Both the position numbers and the translations under genes were made by a program. DNA of 64,000 bases from Aquiflexum sp. TKW24L (GTDB taxonomy: Bacteria > Bacteroidota > Bacteroidia > Cytophagales > Cyclobacteriaceae), in contig NZ_JAMFLG010000002.1 of the NCBI RefSeq assembly GCF_023502205.1, positions 124,001 through 188,000 on the forward strand. The letters are read 5' to 3'. The notes under the pieces were generated by a model. The model was given only the letters and a program-made list of their open reading frames with translations. It was not told the DNA's origin and did not search any database. How positions within the stretch are numbered: position 1 is the stretch's first letter; every line of letters starts with the position of its first letter. Below, piece after piece: positions 47,614-56,119 of this stretch.

Positions 47614-47886
47614 TTATTTTCTATCCTGTATTATTTCTCTGATGCTTGCCTCAAGTTCACTTGGGACGGCCTGCTTGGTACATTTTGTTTTGAGTACATC
47701 GCGGATTGCCTGCTCGAGGTGAAAATGCTTGAAACACGGTTCACATTTGGCCAATTTTTCATTGAGCATTTCCTTAGAATTGGGCAAGTTCTCCCCGTCT
47801 AAAATGCTCTCCAATAGCTGGAAACATTTACTGACATCTGAACACGAGAGTTTCCTATCTCCGGATGGTGTTGAATTATCGTCCAT
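47614..47886 (-). CDS. small Cys-rich putative anti-sigma factor
   Basis: This 90-aa soluble protein lies 59 bp after an ECF sigma gene. It has five Cys (C15, C21, C48, C51, C69) and the pair CEPC at 48-51 followed by FKHFHLE. This resembles zinc-binding anti-sigma (ZAS/RsrA-type) factors, but the His expected four residues before the first Cys is Lys 44, so canonical zinc binding is doubtful. Context rather than motif supports the call; redox sensing by the cysteines is a guess. gmk starts 6 bp downstream. Confidence 0.6.
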   Translation of the reverse strand: MDDNSTPSGDRKLSCSDVSKCFQLLESILDGENLPNSKEMLNEKLAKCEPCFKHFHLEQAIRDVLKTKCTKQAVPSELEASIREIIQDRK

Positions 47887-47945
47887 TTTTAATCTTACTT
47901 GATTTACTATTATTGAATAAAATTTTTCCGATTTGAAAGTCCGGC

Positions 47946-48554
47946 TTATGATCCCTCCTCTTCGTCATTGCCATAACCCATAGTAGATGCATAGGAACGC
48001 AGTTTGTCTTTCAATAAGTTCCTTGCTCTATGTAATCTTGATCTGACAGTTCCGATCGGTATATCTAGGATTTTGGCCATCTCTTCGTAGGTGAATCCTT
48101 CGAGATCACACAAGATTATAACTGTCCTGAAATCCACTGCGAGACTGTTGAGTGCATTGGATATCTCGTCTCCGAGCATGTCCTTGACAGCATCTACCCT
48201 CAGGTCTGTGGTGCTCGTATAGTCAACATCATCCGAATTGTAATAAGTTTCAACTTCCTGATAATCAATTTTGGCAGGTTGTTTAGACTTCTTTCTATAA
48301 TCGTTGATGAAGGAGTTTTTCAGGATCCGAAACAGCCAAGCTTTAGCATTGGTTCCCTGTTCAAAAGAATTGATAAATCTAAAAGCTTTGAGATAAGTGT
48401 CCTGTACCAAATCTTTGGCATCATCCTCGTCAAAGGTCAATCTGTAGGCAAAATTATACATAGAGTCTATGTTTGGCATAAACTCCTGATCGAAAATTTT
48501 ACTCTTTTCCTGTTCGGAATATTTTTTTCTCTGAACTTCAGACATAAGATTCAA
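47946..48554 (-). CDS. ECF-type RNA polymerase sigma factor
   Basis: This 202-aa sigma factor has region 2 (YNFAYRLTFDEDDAKDLVQDTYLKAF, then NAKAWLFRILKNSFIN) and region 4 (DFRTVIILCDLEGFTYEEMAKILDIPIGTVRSRLHRARN). The two regions are joined by a short linker with YNSDDVDYTST. It is the first gene of a run with a putative anti-sigma, gmk and nadD. Its closest type is the RpoE/SigW-like group common in Bacteroidota. What it responds to is unknown. Confidence 0.92.
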   Translation of the reverse strand: MNLMSEVQRKKYSEQEKSKIFDQEFMPNIDSMYNFAYRLTFDEDDAKDLVQDTYLKAFRFINSFEQGTNAKAWLFRILKNSFINDYRKKSKQPAKIDYQEVETYYNSDDVDYTSTTDLRVDAVKDMLGDEISNALNSLAVDFRTVIILCDLEGFTYEEMAKILDIPIGTVRSRLHRARNLLKDKLRSYASTMGYGNDEEEGS

Positions 48555-48667
48555 AAGTAAGCATTGGAAGAATTTATCACTAATGTTTTTGAATAAAGTC
48601 CATGCTTTTGGCTTATTTTGAGCTTTGCAAAAAATAACGCAGAAATCTTACTTCCAGATTTTAACGC

Positions 48668-49501
48668 ATGTATCTATTCAAACTGATATCTTTTTTACCC
48701 CTTTGGGTATTGTATATCTTTACCGATATCTTGTATCTAATAGGATACCATCTTTTGAAATACAGACAAAAAGTCATTCTAGAAAATCTTTTTCATGCAT
48801 TTCCAGAAAAGTCAGAGAAAGAAAGAAAAGCCATTTCAAAGAAGTTTTTCCGAAATCTGACTGATTCCTTTGCGGAAACATTGAAGTTCTACACCATCAG
48901 CAAAGAGGAGCTTGCCAACATGCTTGAGATCCATAGCGGAAATATTTTATCGAGTAGGTTGGATAGAGGCGAAACAGTCATCATGGTAAGTGGACATTTT
49001 ATCAATTGGGAAGCGTTTGTGTTGGGATTCAATGCCTTGGTGGACCCGAGATTGGAAACCATATATTCCAAGCTTAGCAATGATACTTTCGATAGCCTGA
49101 TGATAGCCATCAGGAGCCGATTTGGGGGAACTTTGGTAGAAAAATCAAACTTCAGCAGAAATTTCCTAGAGAAAAGGAATGTACCAAGGATTATTGGCCT
49201 AGCTGCCGACCAAAGACCCGGAAATGCCGAAATCCGGTACAGCGCCTCTTTTATGAACAGGGAAACGGCTTTTTTTGAAGGCCCCGAAAAACTCGCCAAA
49301 AGATATGGCTATGCAGTCTTCTTTGTCAATTTGAAAAGGCCAAAAAGAGGGAAGTACACCATCACTTACCAATTGGTATGTGAACCCCCTTATGCCGACA
49401 CTCCTGCCCACAGTGTGACAGATGAATTTATCCGGCTTACCGAAAAAGGAATCCGAGAGCAGCCTGAAATTTATCTCTGGAGCCACAACAGGTGGAAGTA
49501 A
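48668..49501 (+). CDS. lysophospholipid/lipid A acyltransferase (LpxL/HtrB family)
   Basis: This inner-membrane-associated acyltransferase of 277 aa adds a secondary acyl chain to lipid A or a phospholipid. An N-terminal hydrophobic stretch is followed by the catalytic H-x4-E in SGHFINWEAF, then GLAADQRPG and a downstream FEGPEKLAKRYGY motif, all typical of LpxL/HtrB proteins. It fits with the other envelope genes in the window (lptG, OstA-like, bamD). The acyl donor cannot be told by sequence. Confidence 0.88.
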   Translation: MYLFKLISFLPLWVLYIFTDILYLIGYHLLKYRQKVILENLFHAFPEKSEKERKAISKKFFRNLTDSFAETLKFYTISKEELANMLEIHSGNILSSRLDRGETVIMVSGHFINWEAFVLGFNALVDPRLETIYSKLSNDTFDSLMIAIRSRFGGTLVEKSNFSRNFLEKRNVPRIIGLAADQRPGNAEIRYSASFMNRETAFFEGPEKLAKRYGYAVFFVNLKRPKRGKYTITYQLVCEPPYADTPAHSVTDEFIRLTEKGIREQPEIYLWSHNRWK

Positions 49502-49531
49502 ACTTAATTTCCTTTGCCCATCCAAAATCCT

Positions 49532-49539
49532 TAACTTTG
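49532..49539 (+). promoter_or_regulatory. -7 box of the UvrD/PcrA helicase gene
   Basis: TAACTTTG matches TAnnTTTG and lies 24 bp before the ATG at 49564. A TTG upstream is only 15 nt away, so no good -33 element is visible. Confidence 0.55.
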
Positions 49540-49563
49540 AGACTTGTTGGATTAAATTGACGC

Positions 49564-51816
49564 ATGGATTATTTAAACGGACTCAATCCCCCCCAAAGAG
49601 ACGCAGTAGAACACACAGATGGACCGGTGATGATCATCGCAGGTGCCGGTTCAGGAAAGACAAGGGTACTCACTTACCGCATTGCCCACCTGATCCATGC
49701 CAAAGGAGTCGATCCCTTCAATATCCTCTCCCTGACTTTTACCAATAAAGCCGCTGCGGAAATGAAACTCCGCATCGAAAAACTCATTGGACTCGATGCC
49801 CGCAATACCTGGATGGGCACTTTTCACTCCACTTTTGCCAAAATCCTTCGGGTAGAGGCTGACAAAATCGGTTATCCCTCCAACTTCACCATCTATGATA
49901 CCGACGACAGCAAGTCATTGATCAGGACCATTGTCAAGGAAATGAAACTGGATGACAAAGTGTACAAACCAAGCACAGTCTTATCAAGGATTTCCGGTGC
50001 TAAAAACAGGTTGATCGCTTGGGAAACTTACCTGAATGATCCTTACATCAAATCAGACGATGATGCAGCGATGAAGCCAAGGATGGGTGAAATCTACAAA
50101 AACTACCAAAAACGGCTTTTCCGCTCGGGAGCGATGGATTTTGACGATTTGCTTTTCAATACCAATATCCTTTTCAGAGATCACCTCGATGTGCTCAACA
50201 AATACCAGCAGCGCTTCAAATTTGTGATGGTGGATGAGTTTCAGGATACCAATGTCTCCCAATACCTCATCACCAAAAAACTAGCTGCTGTCCACCAAAA
50301 CATCTGCGTTGTTGGTGACGATGCACAGAGTATCTATGCCTTTCGCGGTGCGGACATTCAGAATATCCTGAATTTTGAGAAAGACTATCCGGATCTATTT
50401 GTCGTCAAACTCGAGCAAAACTACCGCTCTACCAAAAATATAGTACAGGCTGCCAACAGCATCATTGCCAAAAATAAAGCCCAGCTGAAGAAAGACATCT
50501 GGACTCAAAATACCGAAGGAGACCTGATCGAACTGATCAAAGCCAGCTCCGACAATGAAGAAGGGAGGATGGTCGCCACCACAATTTTCGAAGAGAAAAA
50601 CAACAAAAAACTCAACAACAGCGACTTTGCTGTACTCTACCGCACCAACTCCCAATCTAGGTCCATTGAAGAGGCTTTGAGAAAAATGAACATCACCTAC
50701 AAAATCGTTGGCGGATTGTCATTTTACCAAAGGAAGGAAATCAAAGACCTTTTGGCTTATCTCCGCTTTGTGGTCAACCATGAAGACGAGGAAGCATTCA
50801 AGCGGATCATCAATTATCCCAAAAGAGGAATCGGAGATACGACAGTCGAAAAAATGCTGGTCGCGGCCTATGAGCACGATATCCCGCTTTGGGATGTGAT
50901 CCAAAACGCAGCCAGTTTCTTGGGTGGGCGGGCTGCCAATTCTGTGGATGATTTCTGCACAATGATCAAAAGTTTTGGGATCGAGGTGGAAAGAAAAGAC
51001 GCTTTCGAAGCTTCATCGAGCATAGCCAAGCAATCAGGATTGCTGAAGGATCTCTATGAAGACAAAACCATCGAAGGGCTGAACCGCTATGAAAACGTCC
51101 AAGAATTGCTCAATGCGATCAAAGAATACGTGGACAATCCCGAAAACCCGGAAAAAAGTCTCGGTGCTTTCCTTCAGGAAATCGCCTTGCTGACTGACAA
51201 CGATCGGAATAAAGACACCACGGATGCTGTCACTTTGATGACCATCCACTCCTCCAAAGGATTGGAATTCAAACAGGTTTTTGTCGTAGGAATGGAAGAG
51301 GACCTTTTCCCTTCGCAGATGATGATGCAGAGCAGGGAAGATCTGGAAGAAGAAAGAAGGCTTTTTTATGTGGCTTCAACTAGGGCGATGGACAAATTGT
51401 ACCTCACTTATGCATTGACACGTTATCGTTTTGGTCGGTTGCTGAATTGTGAACCGAGCCGCTTTCTCGAGGAAGTCGATCCGATGTGCCTCAAAGTCAA
51501 TAAAAGGATGACAAGTGCACTTGCAGGGGCATTGAGGAATGAGTCAAGCGAAGGAAGAGCTGGTTTTGTCGGAATCAAAAACCAAAGCCAAAGACCGATG
51601 ACTACCGCAAAAATCCATACCCCGAGCCCTGATTTCAAACCCTCCAACACCAACAACCTCAAAGAAGGAGCCAAAGTGGAGCATCCAAAATTCGGTTTTG
51701 GACTTGTGAGCAAAATCGAAACCGAAGGAATCAACAGAAAAGCAAGCATTCAATTCGATAATTTTGGAGAGAAGACATTATTACTTAGCTTTGCGAAGCT
51801 TCGAATCATCGAATAG
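49564..51816 (+). CDS. pcrA: UvrD/PcrA-type DNA helicase
   Basis: This superfamily I helicase of 750 aa unwinds DNA in repair and replication restart. The motifs run in order: Walker A AGAGSGKT at 26-33, FTNKAAAEMK, VDEFQDTN (motif II), GDDAQSIYAFRGAD and QNYRSTKNI. They continue to TIHSSKGLEF (V) and YVASTRAMDKLYLTYA (VI). The C-terminal VEHPKFGFGLV is a Tudor-like domain found in PcrA. It stands apart from its neighbours, with its own promoter, and no nuclease domain is present. Confidence 0.94.
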   Translation: MDYLNGLNPPQRDAVEHTDGPVMIIAGAGSGKTRVLTYRIAHLIHAKGVDPFNILSLTFTNKAAAEMKLRIEKLIGLDARNTWMGTFHSTFAKILRVEADKIGYPSNFTIYDTDDSKSLIRTIVKEMKLDDKVYKPSTVLSRISGAKNRLIAWETYLNDPYIKSDDDAAMKPRMGEIYKNYQKRLFRSGAMDFDDLLFNTNILFRDHLDVLNKYQQRFKFVMVDEFQDTNVSQYLITKKLAAVHQNICVVGDDAQSIYAFRGADIQNILNFEKDYPDLFVVKLEQNYRSTKNIVQAANSIIAKNKAQLKKDIWTQNTEGDLIELIKASSDNEEGRMVATTIFEEKNNKKLNNSDFAVLYRTNSQSRSIEEALRKMNITYKIVGGLSFYQRKEIKDLLAYLRFVVNHEDEEAFKRIINYPKRGIGDTTVEKMLVAAYEHDIPLWDVIQNAASFLGGRAANSVDDFCTMIKSFGIEVERKDAFEASSSIAKQSGLLKDLYEDKTIEGLNRYENVQELLNAIKEYVDNPENPEKSLGAFLQEIALLTDNDRNKDTTDAVTLMTIHSSKGLEFKQVFVVGMEEDLFPSQMMMQSREDLEEERRLFYVASTRAMDKLYLTYALTRYRFGRLLNCEPSRFLEEVDPMCLKVNKRMTSALAGALRNESSEGRAGFVGIKNQSQRPMTTAKIHTPSPDFKPSNTNNLKEGAKVEHPKFGFGLVSKIETEGINRKASIQFDNFGEKTLLLSFAKLRIIE

Positions 51817-51872
51817 ACCAATCCCCTCTTAAAAGTTTTTTTACTTTAACAATATTACCACAGGGAGACATT

Positions 51873-52559
51873 ATGAGCAATCAGGAAATTACAGATCAGC
51901 ATTCAGTTATTTTGAAAGAATACGGAAAAAACATCCAGCGCCTTTCCATCTATATATCCGAAATGGAAGACAGGGAAAAACGCACCCAAAGTGCCTACCT
52001 TCTAGTCGAGATGGTCAAGCAGCTCAACCCTTCCATGAAAGCGGAAAACGACCAGAAGATTTGGGACGACCTGCATATCATGTCAGATTTCGCACTCGAT
52101 GTAGACGGACCTTATCCAAGCCCTCAAAGGGAATTGCTTAACAAAAAGCCAGCTCCAATTGGATATCCAAAAGGAGAAATCAAATTCAAACATTACGGCA
52201 GAAACATTGAAAAACTGATCGAAAAAGCAATTGAAATCGAAGATGATGAAGAGCAGGAAGCTGCGATCATTTATATCGGGCAGCTGATGAGGAGTTTTCA
52301 CTCTACCTGGAATAGAGAAAATTTTGATGATGGAATTATTTTGGATGATATCAAAACTCTGTCTAAAGGGAAATTGCACATCGACTTGGAGAAAGTCCGT
52401 GAGATGGGACTTTTTGAAACCAACACACGAAGAGATTTCAAATTGCCTTCCGAGCCTGAAGCCAGTACCAATACCAACAGAAGAAAGTTTACCTCAGGTG
52501 GAGGCAATGACAGAAGAAGAAACAATAACAGCGGCGGCCATTCCAAAAAGCGTAGATAA
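51873..52559 (+). CDS. DUF4290 family protein
   Basis: This 228-aa cytoplasmic protein of the DUF4290 family, common in Bacteroidota and of unknown function, has an N-terminal helical region (EYGKNIQRLSIYISEMEDREKR, repeated in style as HYGRNIEKLIEKAIEIEDDEEQ). The tail is basic and low-complexity, rich in Arg, Asn and Gly (GGNDRRRNNNSGG), which suggests contact with RNA or another polyanion. murA starts at the next base after its stop. The shared operon hints at cell-envelope or translation work, but that is unproved. Confidence 0.85.
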   Translation: MSNQEITDQHSVILKEYGKNIQRLSIYISEMEDREKRTQSAYLLVEMVKQLNPSMKAENDQKIWDDLHIMSDFALDVDGPYPSPQRELLNKKPAPIGYPKGEIKFKHYGRNIEKLIEKAIEIEDDEEQEAAIIYIGQLMRSFHSTWNRENFDDGIILDDIKTLSKGKLHIDLEKVREMGLFETNTRRDFKLPSEPEASTNTNRRKFTSGGGNDRRRNNNSGGHSKKRR

Positions 52560-53867
52560 ATGTCTTCATTCAAAGTAAAAGGCGGCCTCAAACTGAAGGG
52601 GGAGATCGTTCCCCAAGGCGCAAAAAACGAAGCACTCCAAATCCTTTGCGCGGTGCTGCTTTCTTCCGACAAAATCACCATCCACAAAATCCCAGATATC
52701 CGGGATGTCAATAAGCTCATTGAGCTTTTGTCTGACATGGGAGTAAAGGTGGAAAGGATCGGAGCTGAATCCTATACTTTTCAAGCTGACAATGTTGACC
52801 TGAAGTACCTCGATACAGATGACTTTCTCAAAAAAGCATCTGCACTCAGAGGTTCTGTCATGATCCTCGGACCGCTTTTGGGAAGGTTTGGACATGGAAG
52901 ACTATCGAAGCCTGGAGGCGACAAAATCGGACGTAGGAGAATGGATACGCATTTTTACGGTTTCCAAAAACTCGGAGCCGAATTCCACTACGACAGTAAA
53001 AGAGAGATTTTTCATATCGATGGCAAAAACCTGAAAGGTGCCTACATGCTTTTGGATGAGGCTTCCGTCACCGGAACAGCCAATATCGTAATGGCAGCTG
53101 TCATGGCTGAAGGAAAAACCACCATTTATAACGCTGCCTGCGAACCTTACCTACAGCAGCTTTGCGACATGCTCAACCGTATGGGTGCAAAAATCACCGG
53201 CGTGGGTTCCAACCTTTTGCATATCGATGGAGTCAAATCCCTCAAAGGAACAGAACATACCATGCTTCCTGATATGATTGAGATCGGATCATTTATCGGC
53301 CTTGCTGCCATGACCCAATCCGAAATCACCATCAAAGATGCCCAAATCCACCGGTTGGGTATCATTCCCGATACTTTCAAAAGAATGGGAATCAAATTGG
53401 AATTCCGTGGGGATGATATCTTTATCCCTGCACAGAAACATTATGAAATTGAAACCTTCATAGACGGTTCAATCTTGACTGTCGCCGATGCGATTTGGCC
53501 AGGATTCACGCCTGATTTGCTCAGTATTATTTTGGTCACGGCCACACAGGCCAAGGGAACAGTTTTGGTGCATCAGAAGATGTTCGAAAGCCGTCTCTTC
53601 TTTGTCGATAAGCTGATCGACATGGGTGCACAGATTATCCTATGTGATCCTCACCGGGCAACTGTCATCGGTCTAGACAGGAAATACCCTCTCCGAGGTA
53701 TCCGTATGACTTCTCCTGACATCAGGGCCGGGGTTTCGTTGTTGATTGCAGCCCTGTCTGCAGAAGGCACTTCCATCATTGACAATATCGAGCAGATTGA
53801 CCGAGGCTACCAATATATCGACAAGAGATTGAATGCACTTGGTGCGGAGATTGAAAGGGTAGACTAA
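52560..53867 (+). CDS. murA: UDP-N-acetylglucosamine enolpyruvyl transferase (MurA) with Asp at the fosfomycin site
   Basis: MurA transfers enolpyruvate to UDP-GlcNAc, the first committed step of peptidoglycan synthesis. The 435-aa protein keeps Lys/Asn of QGAKNEALQI (K22, N23), LGPLLGRFGHG and a C-terminal SPDIRAGVSLL. In the active-site loop the usual PGGC-TIG is PGGD-KIG, so the Cys that fosfomycin alkylates (C115 in E. coli) is Asp 121 (codon GAC at 52920-52922). Asp at this site is known in fosfomycin-insensitive MurAs. It follows DUF4290 without a gap, and a terminator lies 104 bp downstream. Confidence 0.95.
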   Translation: MSSFKVKGGLKLKGEIVPQGAKNEALQILCAVLLSSDKITIHKIPDIRDVNKLIELLSDMGVKVERIGAESYTFQADNVDLKYLDTDDFLKKASALRGSVMILGPLLGRFGHGRLSKPGGDKIGRRRMDTHFYGFQKLGAEFHYDSKREIFHIDGKNLKGAYMLLDEASVTGTANIVMAAVMAEGKTTIYNAACEPYLQQLCDMLNRMGAKITGVGSNLLHIDGVKSLKGTEHTMLPDMIEIGSFIGLAAMTQSEITIKDAQIHRLGIIPDTFKRMGIKLEFRGDDIFIPAQKHYEIETFIDGSILTVADAIWPGFTPDLLSIILVTATQAKGTVLVHQKMFESRLFFVDKLIDMGAQIILCDPHRATVIGLDRKYPLRGIRMTSPDIRAGVSLLIAALSAEGTSIIDNIEQIDRGYQYIDKRLNALGAEIERVD

Positions 53868-53871
53868 GGAA

Positions 53872-53945
53872 TTGGAAAATTGGAAGATTGGAAAATTTTA
53901 AAGTTAGAAAGTTAGGAAAGTTGGAAGGTTGAAAGGTTTTCTGTT
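53872..53945. repeat. intergenic low-complexity GGAAAATTGGAAG-type repeat
   Basis: Right after the murA stop there are about 74 bp of imperfect units such as GGAAAATTGG, GGAAGATTGG and AAAGTTAGAAAGTTAGG. Like the island after recN, it starts at the end of a gene and precedes the terminator. Confidence 0.65.
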
Positions 53946-53970
53946 AGAAGACCATTAAATGAAACAGATA

Positions 53971-54001
53971 AAAAAACCTGAGCTCATCACTCAGGTTTTT
54001 T
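53971..54001 (+). terminator. intrinsic terminator of murA
   Basis: AAAAAACCTGAG pairs with CTCAGGTTTTTT around CTCATCA, giving a strong stem with a T tract. It lies inside the longer frame of the next ORF (53959), so that frame cannot be the true start. Confidence 0.85.
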
Positions 54002-54029
54002 CATTTATAGGAGTTGGGTTCTATGGCAG

Positions 54030-54037
54030 TATTTTTG
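54030..54037 (+). promoter_or_regulatory. -7 box of the bestrophin-like gene
   Basis: TATTTTTG matches TAnnTTTG between the murA terminator and ATG 54070. The -33 region has no clean TTG at the normal distance. Confidence 0.5.
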
Positions 54038-54069
54038 TTCAAGTTGATGGAATCTCATTATCTTATCCA

Positions 54070-55035
54070 ATGATTGTCAGCAGAAACCTCACCTTTAAAT
54101 TAATTTTTTATTATACCTGGAAGAAATTACTATACTACCTGTTTATTTCCACGACGGTTTATGTACTTCATGATTATTTTGAAATAGTAATATTCAATAT
54201 CCCGAGCTATACAATTGCTGCATTGGGAACAGCCCTAGCCATATTTCTGGGTTTCAAAAACGACCACGCCTACGGCAGATGGTGGGAAGCCCGCAAAATA
54301 TGGGGACTGATGGTCAATTACAGCAGAGCCTGGGCAAGACAGGTGACAACATTGATTTTCACCGAAAAGGAGGAAGAAAAGGAAAGCATTAATGCATTTC
54401 AAAAGAAATTGGTTTATCGGCACATTGCATTTGTCAATGCATTGAGGGTATTTTTGAGGAGAAAGCACCTTTATAACGAAACAAGCCAAAAAGAGCTTTT
54501 TGCTGAAGAAAATAATTATTCCGATGCGATACCATTTCTCAGTGATGAGGAATACCAGGAATTCAGAAAGCAGGATAATCCACCCAATTTCCTGATTCAA
54601 ATGCAAGGGGAAGATCTTCAGTTTGCTTTTAAAAGCGGTTGGATCAGCGATTACCGATTTGTCAAAATGGAAGAAACTTTAGTGGACTTCAATGATATCC
54701 AGGGAAAAAGTGAAAGAATCAAAAATACGCCTTTACCACGTCAGTACACTTTTTTTTCTAGGGTTTTTGTCCTTATCCACTGTACCCTTTTGCCCATGGT
54801 CTTTATAAGCGAATTAGGTTGGAAGACGATTCCAATAGCACTAGCTGTATCATTTGTATTTCTATCATTGGATCTTATCGGAGAAAGGACAGAGGATCCA
54901 TTTGAAAACAGGCTGGAAGACACACCGATGTCTTCACTGAGTGTAACCATTGAAACCAATTTGAGAGAACAATTGAAAGAGCATCGGGACAATTATCCAC
55001 CAAAGTATACCGTGTCAGAAGGAATTGTATTGTAA
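54070..55035 (+). CDS. bestrophin-like ion channel (UPF0187)
   Basis: This 321-aa protein of the bestrophin/UPF0187 family forms pentameric anion or cation channels in the inner membrane. I start at MIVSRNLTFKLIF (54070), since the frame from 53959 contains the murA terminator. Family signs are ALAIFLGFKNDHAYGRWWEARKIWG near residues 55-80, the ARQV segment, and the C-terminal ISELGWKTIPIALAVSFVFLSLDLIGERTEDPF. The transported ion and role (possibly pH or volume homeostasis) are not known. Confidence 0.9.
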   Translation: MIVSRNLTFKLIFYYTWKKLLYYLFISTTVYVLHDYFEIVIFNIPSYTIAALGTALAIFLGFKNDHAYGRWWEARKIWGLMVNYSRAWARQVTTLIFTEKEEEKESINAFQKKLVYRHIAFVNALRVFLRRKHLYNETSQKELFAEENNYSDAIPFLSDEEYQEFRKQDNPPNFLIQMQGEDLQFAFKSGWISDYRFVKMEETLVDFNDIQGKSERIKNTPLPRQYTFFSRVFVLIHCTLLPMVFISELGWKTIPIALAVSFVFLSLDLIGERTEDPFENRLEDTPMSSLSVTIETNLREQLKEHRDNYPPKYTVSEGIVL

Positions 55036-55091
55036 AACAAATCCTGAATCAAGCATTTCATGTACTTTCAGATTACTCGTAAAATGAGATC

Positions 55092-56111
55092 TCAATTCTT
55101 AGGAATTCCCACATAGTACAGATCAAATCCACCTTTTCCTCCCAGACGGTCGGAGGAGAAAATCATCAGTAGATTTTCAAAGCTTCCATGATCAAAATAA
55201 ACCACCGGTCTGAATTCATCGCTTGCAGAATTTATTCTTTCCCCAAAGTTTACTGGAGAAGTCCACGCTCCATTTTTGAATTGGGAGTAATACAGGTCAT
55301 ATCCTCCGAATCCCCCCGGTCTGTCGGAAGCAAAAACCAAAATATCCCCAAAAACAGCAGGTGCATGGTCATTGAAGGAACTGTTTATAGTTAATTTTCT
55401 TGGTTGAAAATTTTGTTTGTCCTGCATAAAATCGGAAACAACAACTCCCTCAGGAATATCAACCTCATAAATATCGAATTTACCATCTGCGTCCGAAGTA
55501 AAAATCAATTTCTCGGGTTTCCCATTCATTTCCTCCGCATGATCAATTGTCTTCCTAAAATTCTTCCCATAAAGGCTTGGGTACATTTCATTGCTGTCTT
55601 CTTCCATAAACCTCAATTTTTCATTGGTTTTTCGGGAATTTACAGAAGTAACGCCTTGGGTATTCATAGCTATTTTACTCAGTCCATCGCAGTCGGTGGA
55701 GTACAGAAAGACATAATTACCGTTGCTTTCCTGGAAAGAATAAGGGCCACGTTGGTTGCATGGATCATTTATCTGATAAAGTTGCTCCCGGAGTTTTTTG
55801 GAATAATCGATTACAGGGTCGTATTTTTCTCCAAAACCTAAATGACCATTTTCTTGATCAAAAGAAAATCCCATAATCTTACCCATCAGGTCAAAATGGT
55901 TTCCGAAGCTTGAATAGTTTGAAGAATAAACCATTATGAAATTCCCTCCAATGACATGTAGATCACTGTTCATCTCATCATATTGGGTGTTCAATATATC
56001 AAACGAAGTAACTTCCTCAGGGAATTTTCCGGTCTTGTATTTGATTTTTGGAAAGCATCCAGCTACCAAAAAAAGAATCATTGTTATCAGAGCTAAACTT
56101 TTATACTTCAT
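55092..56111 (-). CDS. PD40/TolB-like beta-propeller lipoprotein
   Basis: This 339-aa lipoprotein has lipobox FLVAGC (Cys 19). The body has repeated WD40-like PD40 strands (YVFLYSTDCDGLSKI, KLIFTSDADGKFDIYEV, DILVFASDRPGGFGGYDLYYS, LLMIFSSDRLGGKGGFDLYYV), as in Pal/TolB-associated or T9SS-associated propellers. There is no OmpA C-terminal domain. A role in binding peptidoglycan or another surface protein is plausible but not shown. It follows another lipoprotein by 8 bp, so both are likely co-expressed. Confidence 0.8.
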   Translation of the reverse strand: MKYKSLALITMILFLVAGCFPKIKYKTGKFPEEVTSFDILNTQYDEMNSDLHVIGGNFIMVYSSNYSSFGNHFDLMGKIMGFSFDQENGHLGFGEKYDPVIDYSKKLREQLYQINDPCNQRGPYSFQESNGNYVFLYSTDCDGLSKIAMNTQGVTSVNSRKTNEKLRFMEEDSNEMYPSLYGKNFRKTIDHAEEMNGKPEKLIFTSDADGKFDIYEVDIPEGVVVSDFMQDKQNFQPRKLTINSSFNDHAPAVFGDILVFASDRPGGFGGYDLYYSQFKNGAWTSPVNFGERINSASDEFRPVVYFDHGSFENLLMIFSSDRLGGKGGFDLYYVGIPKN

Positions 56112-56119
56112 GGGACAGA

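Noticed and set aside
53959-54069. N-terminal extension of the bestrophin-like protein
   Set aside because: Contains the murA terminator and the -7 box; the family start is at 54070.
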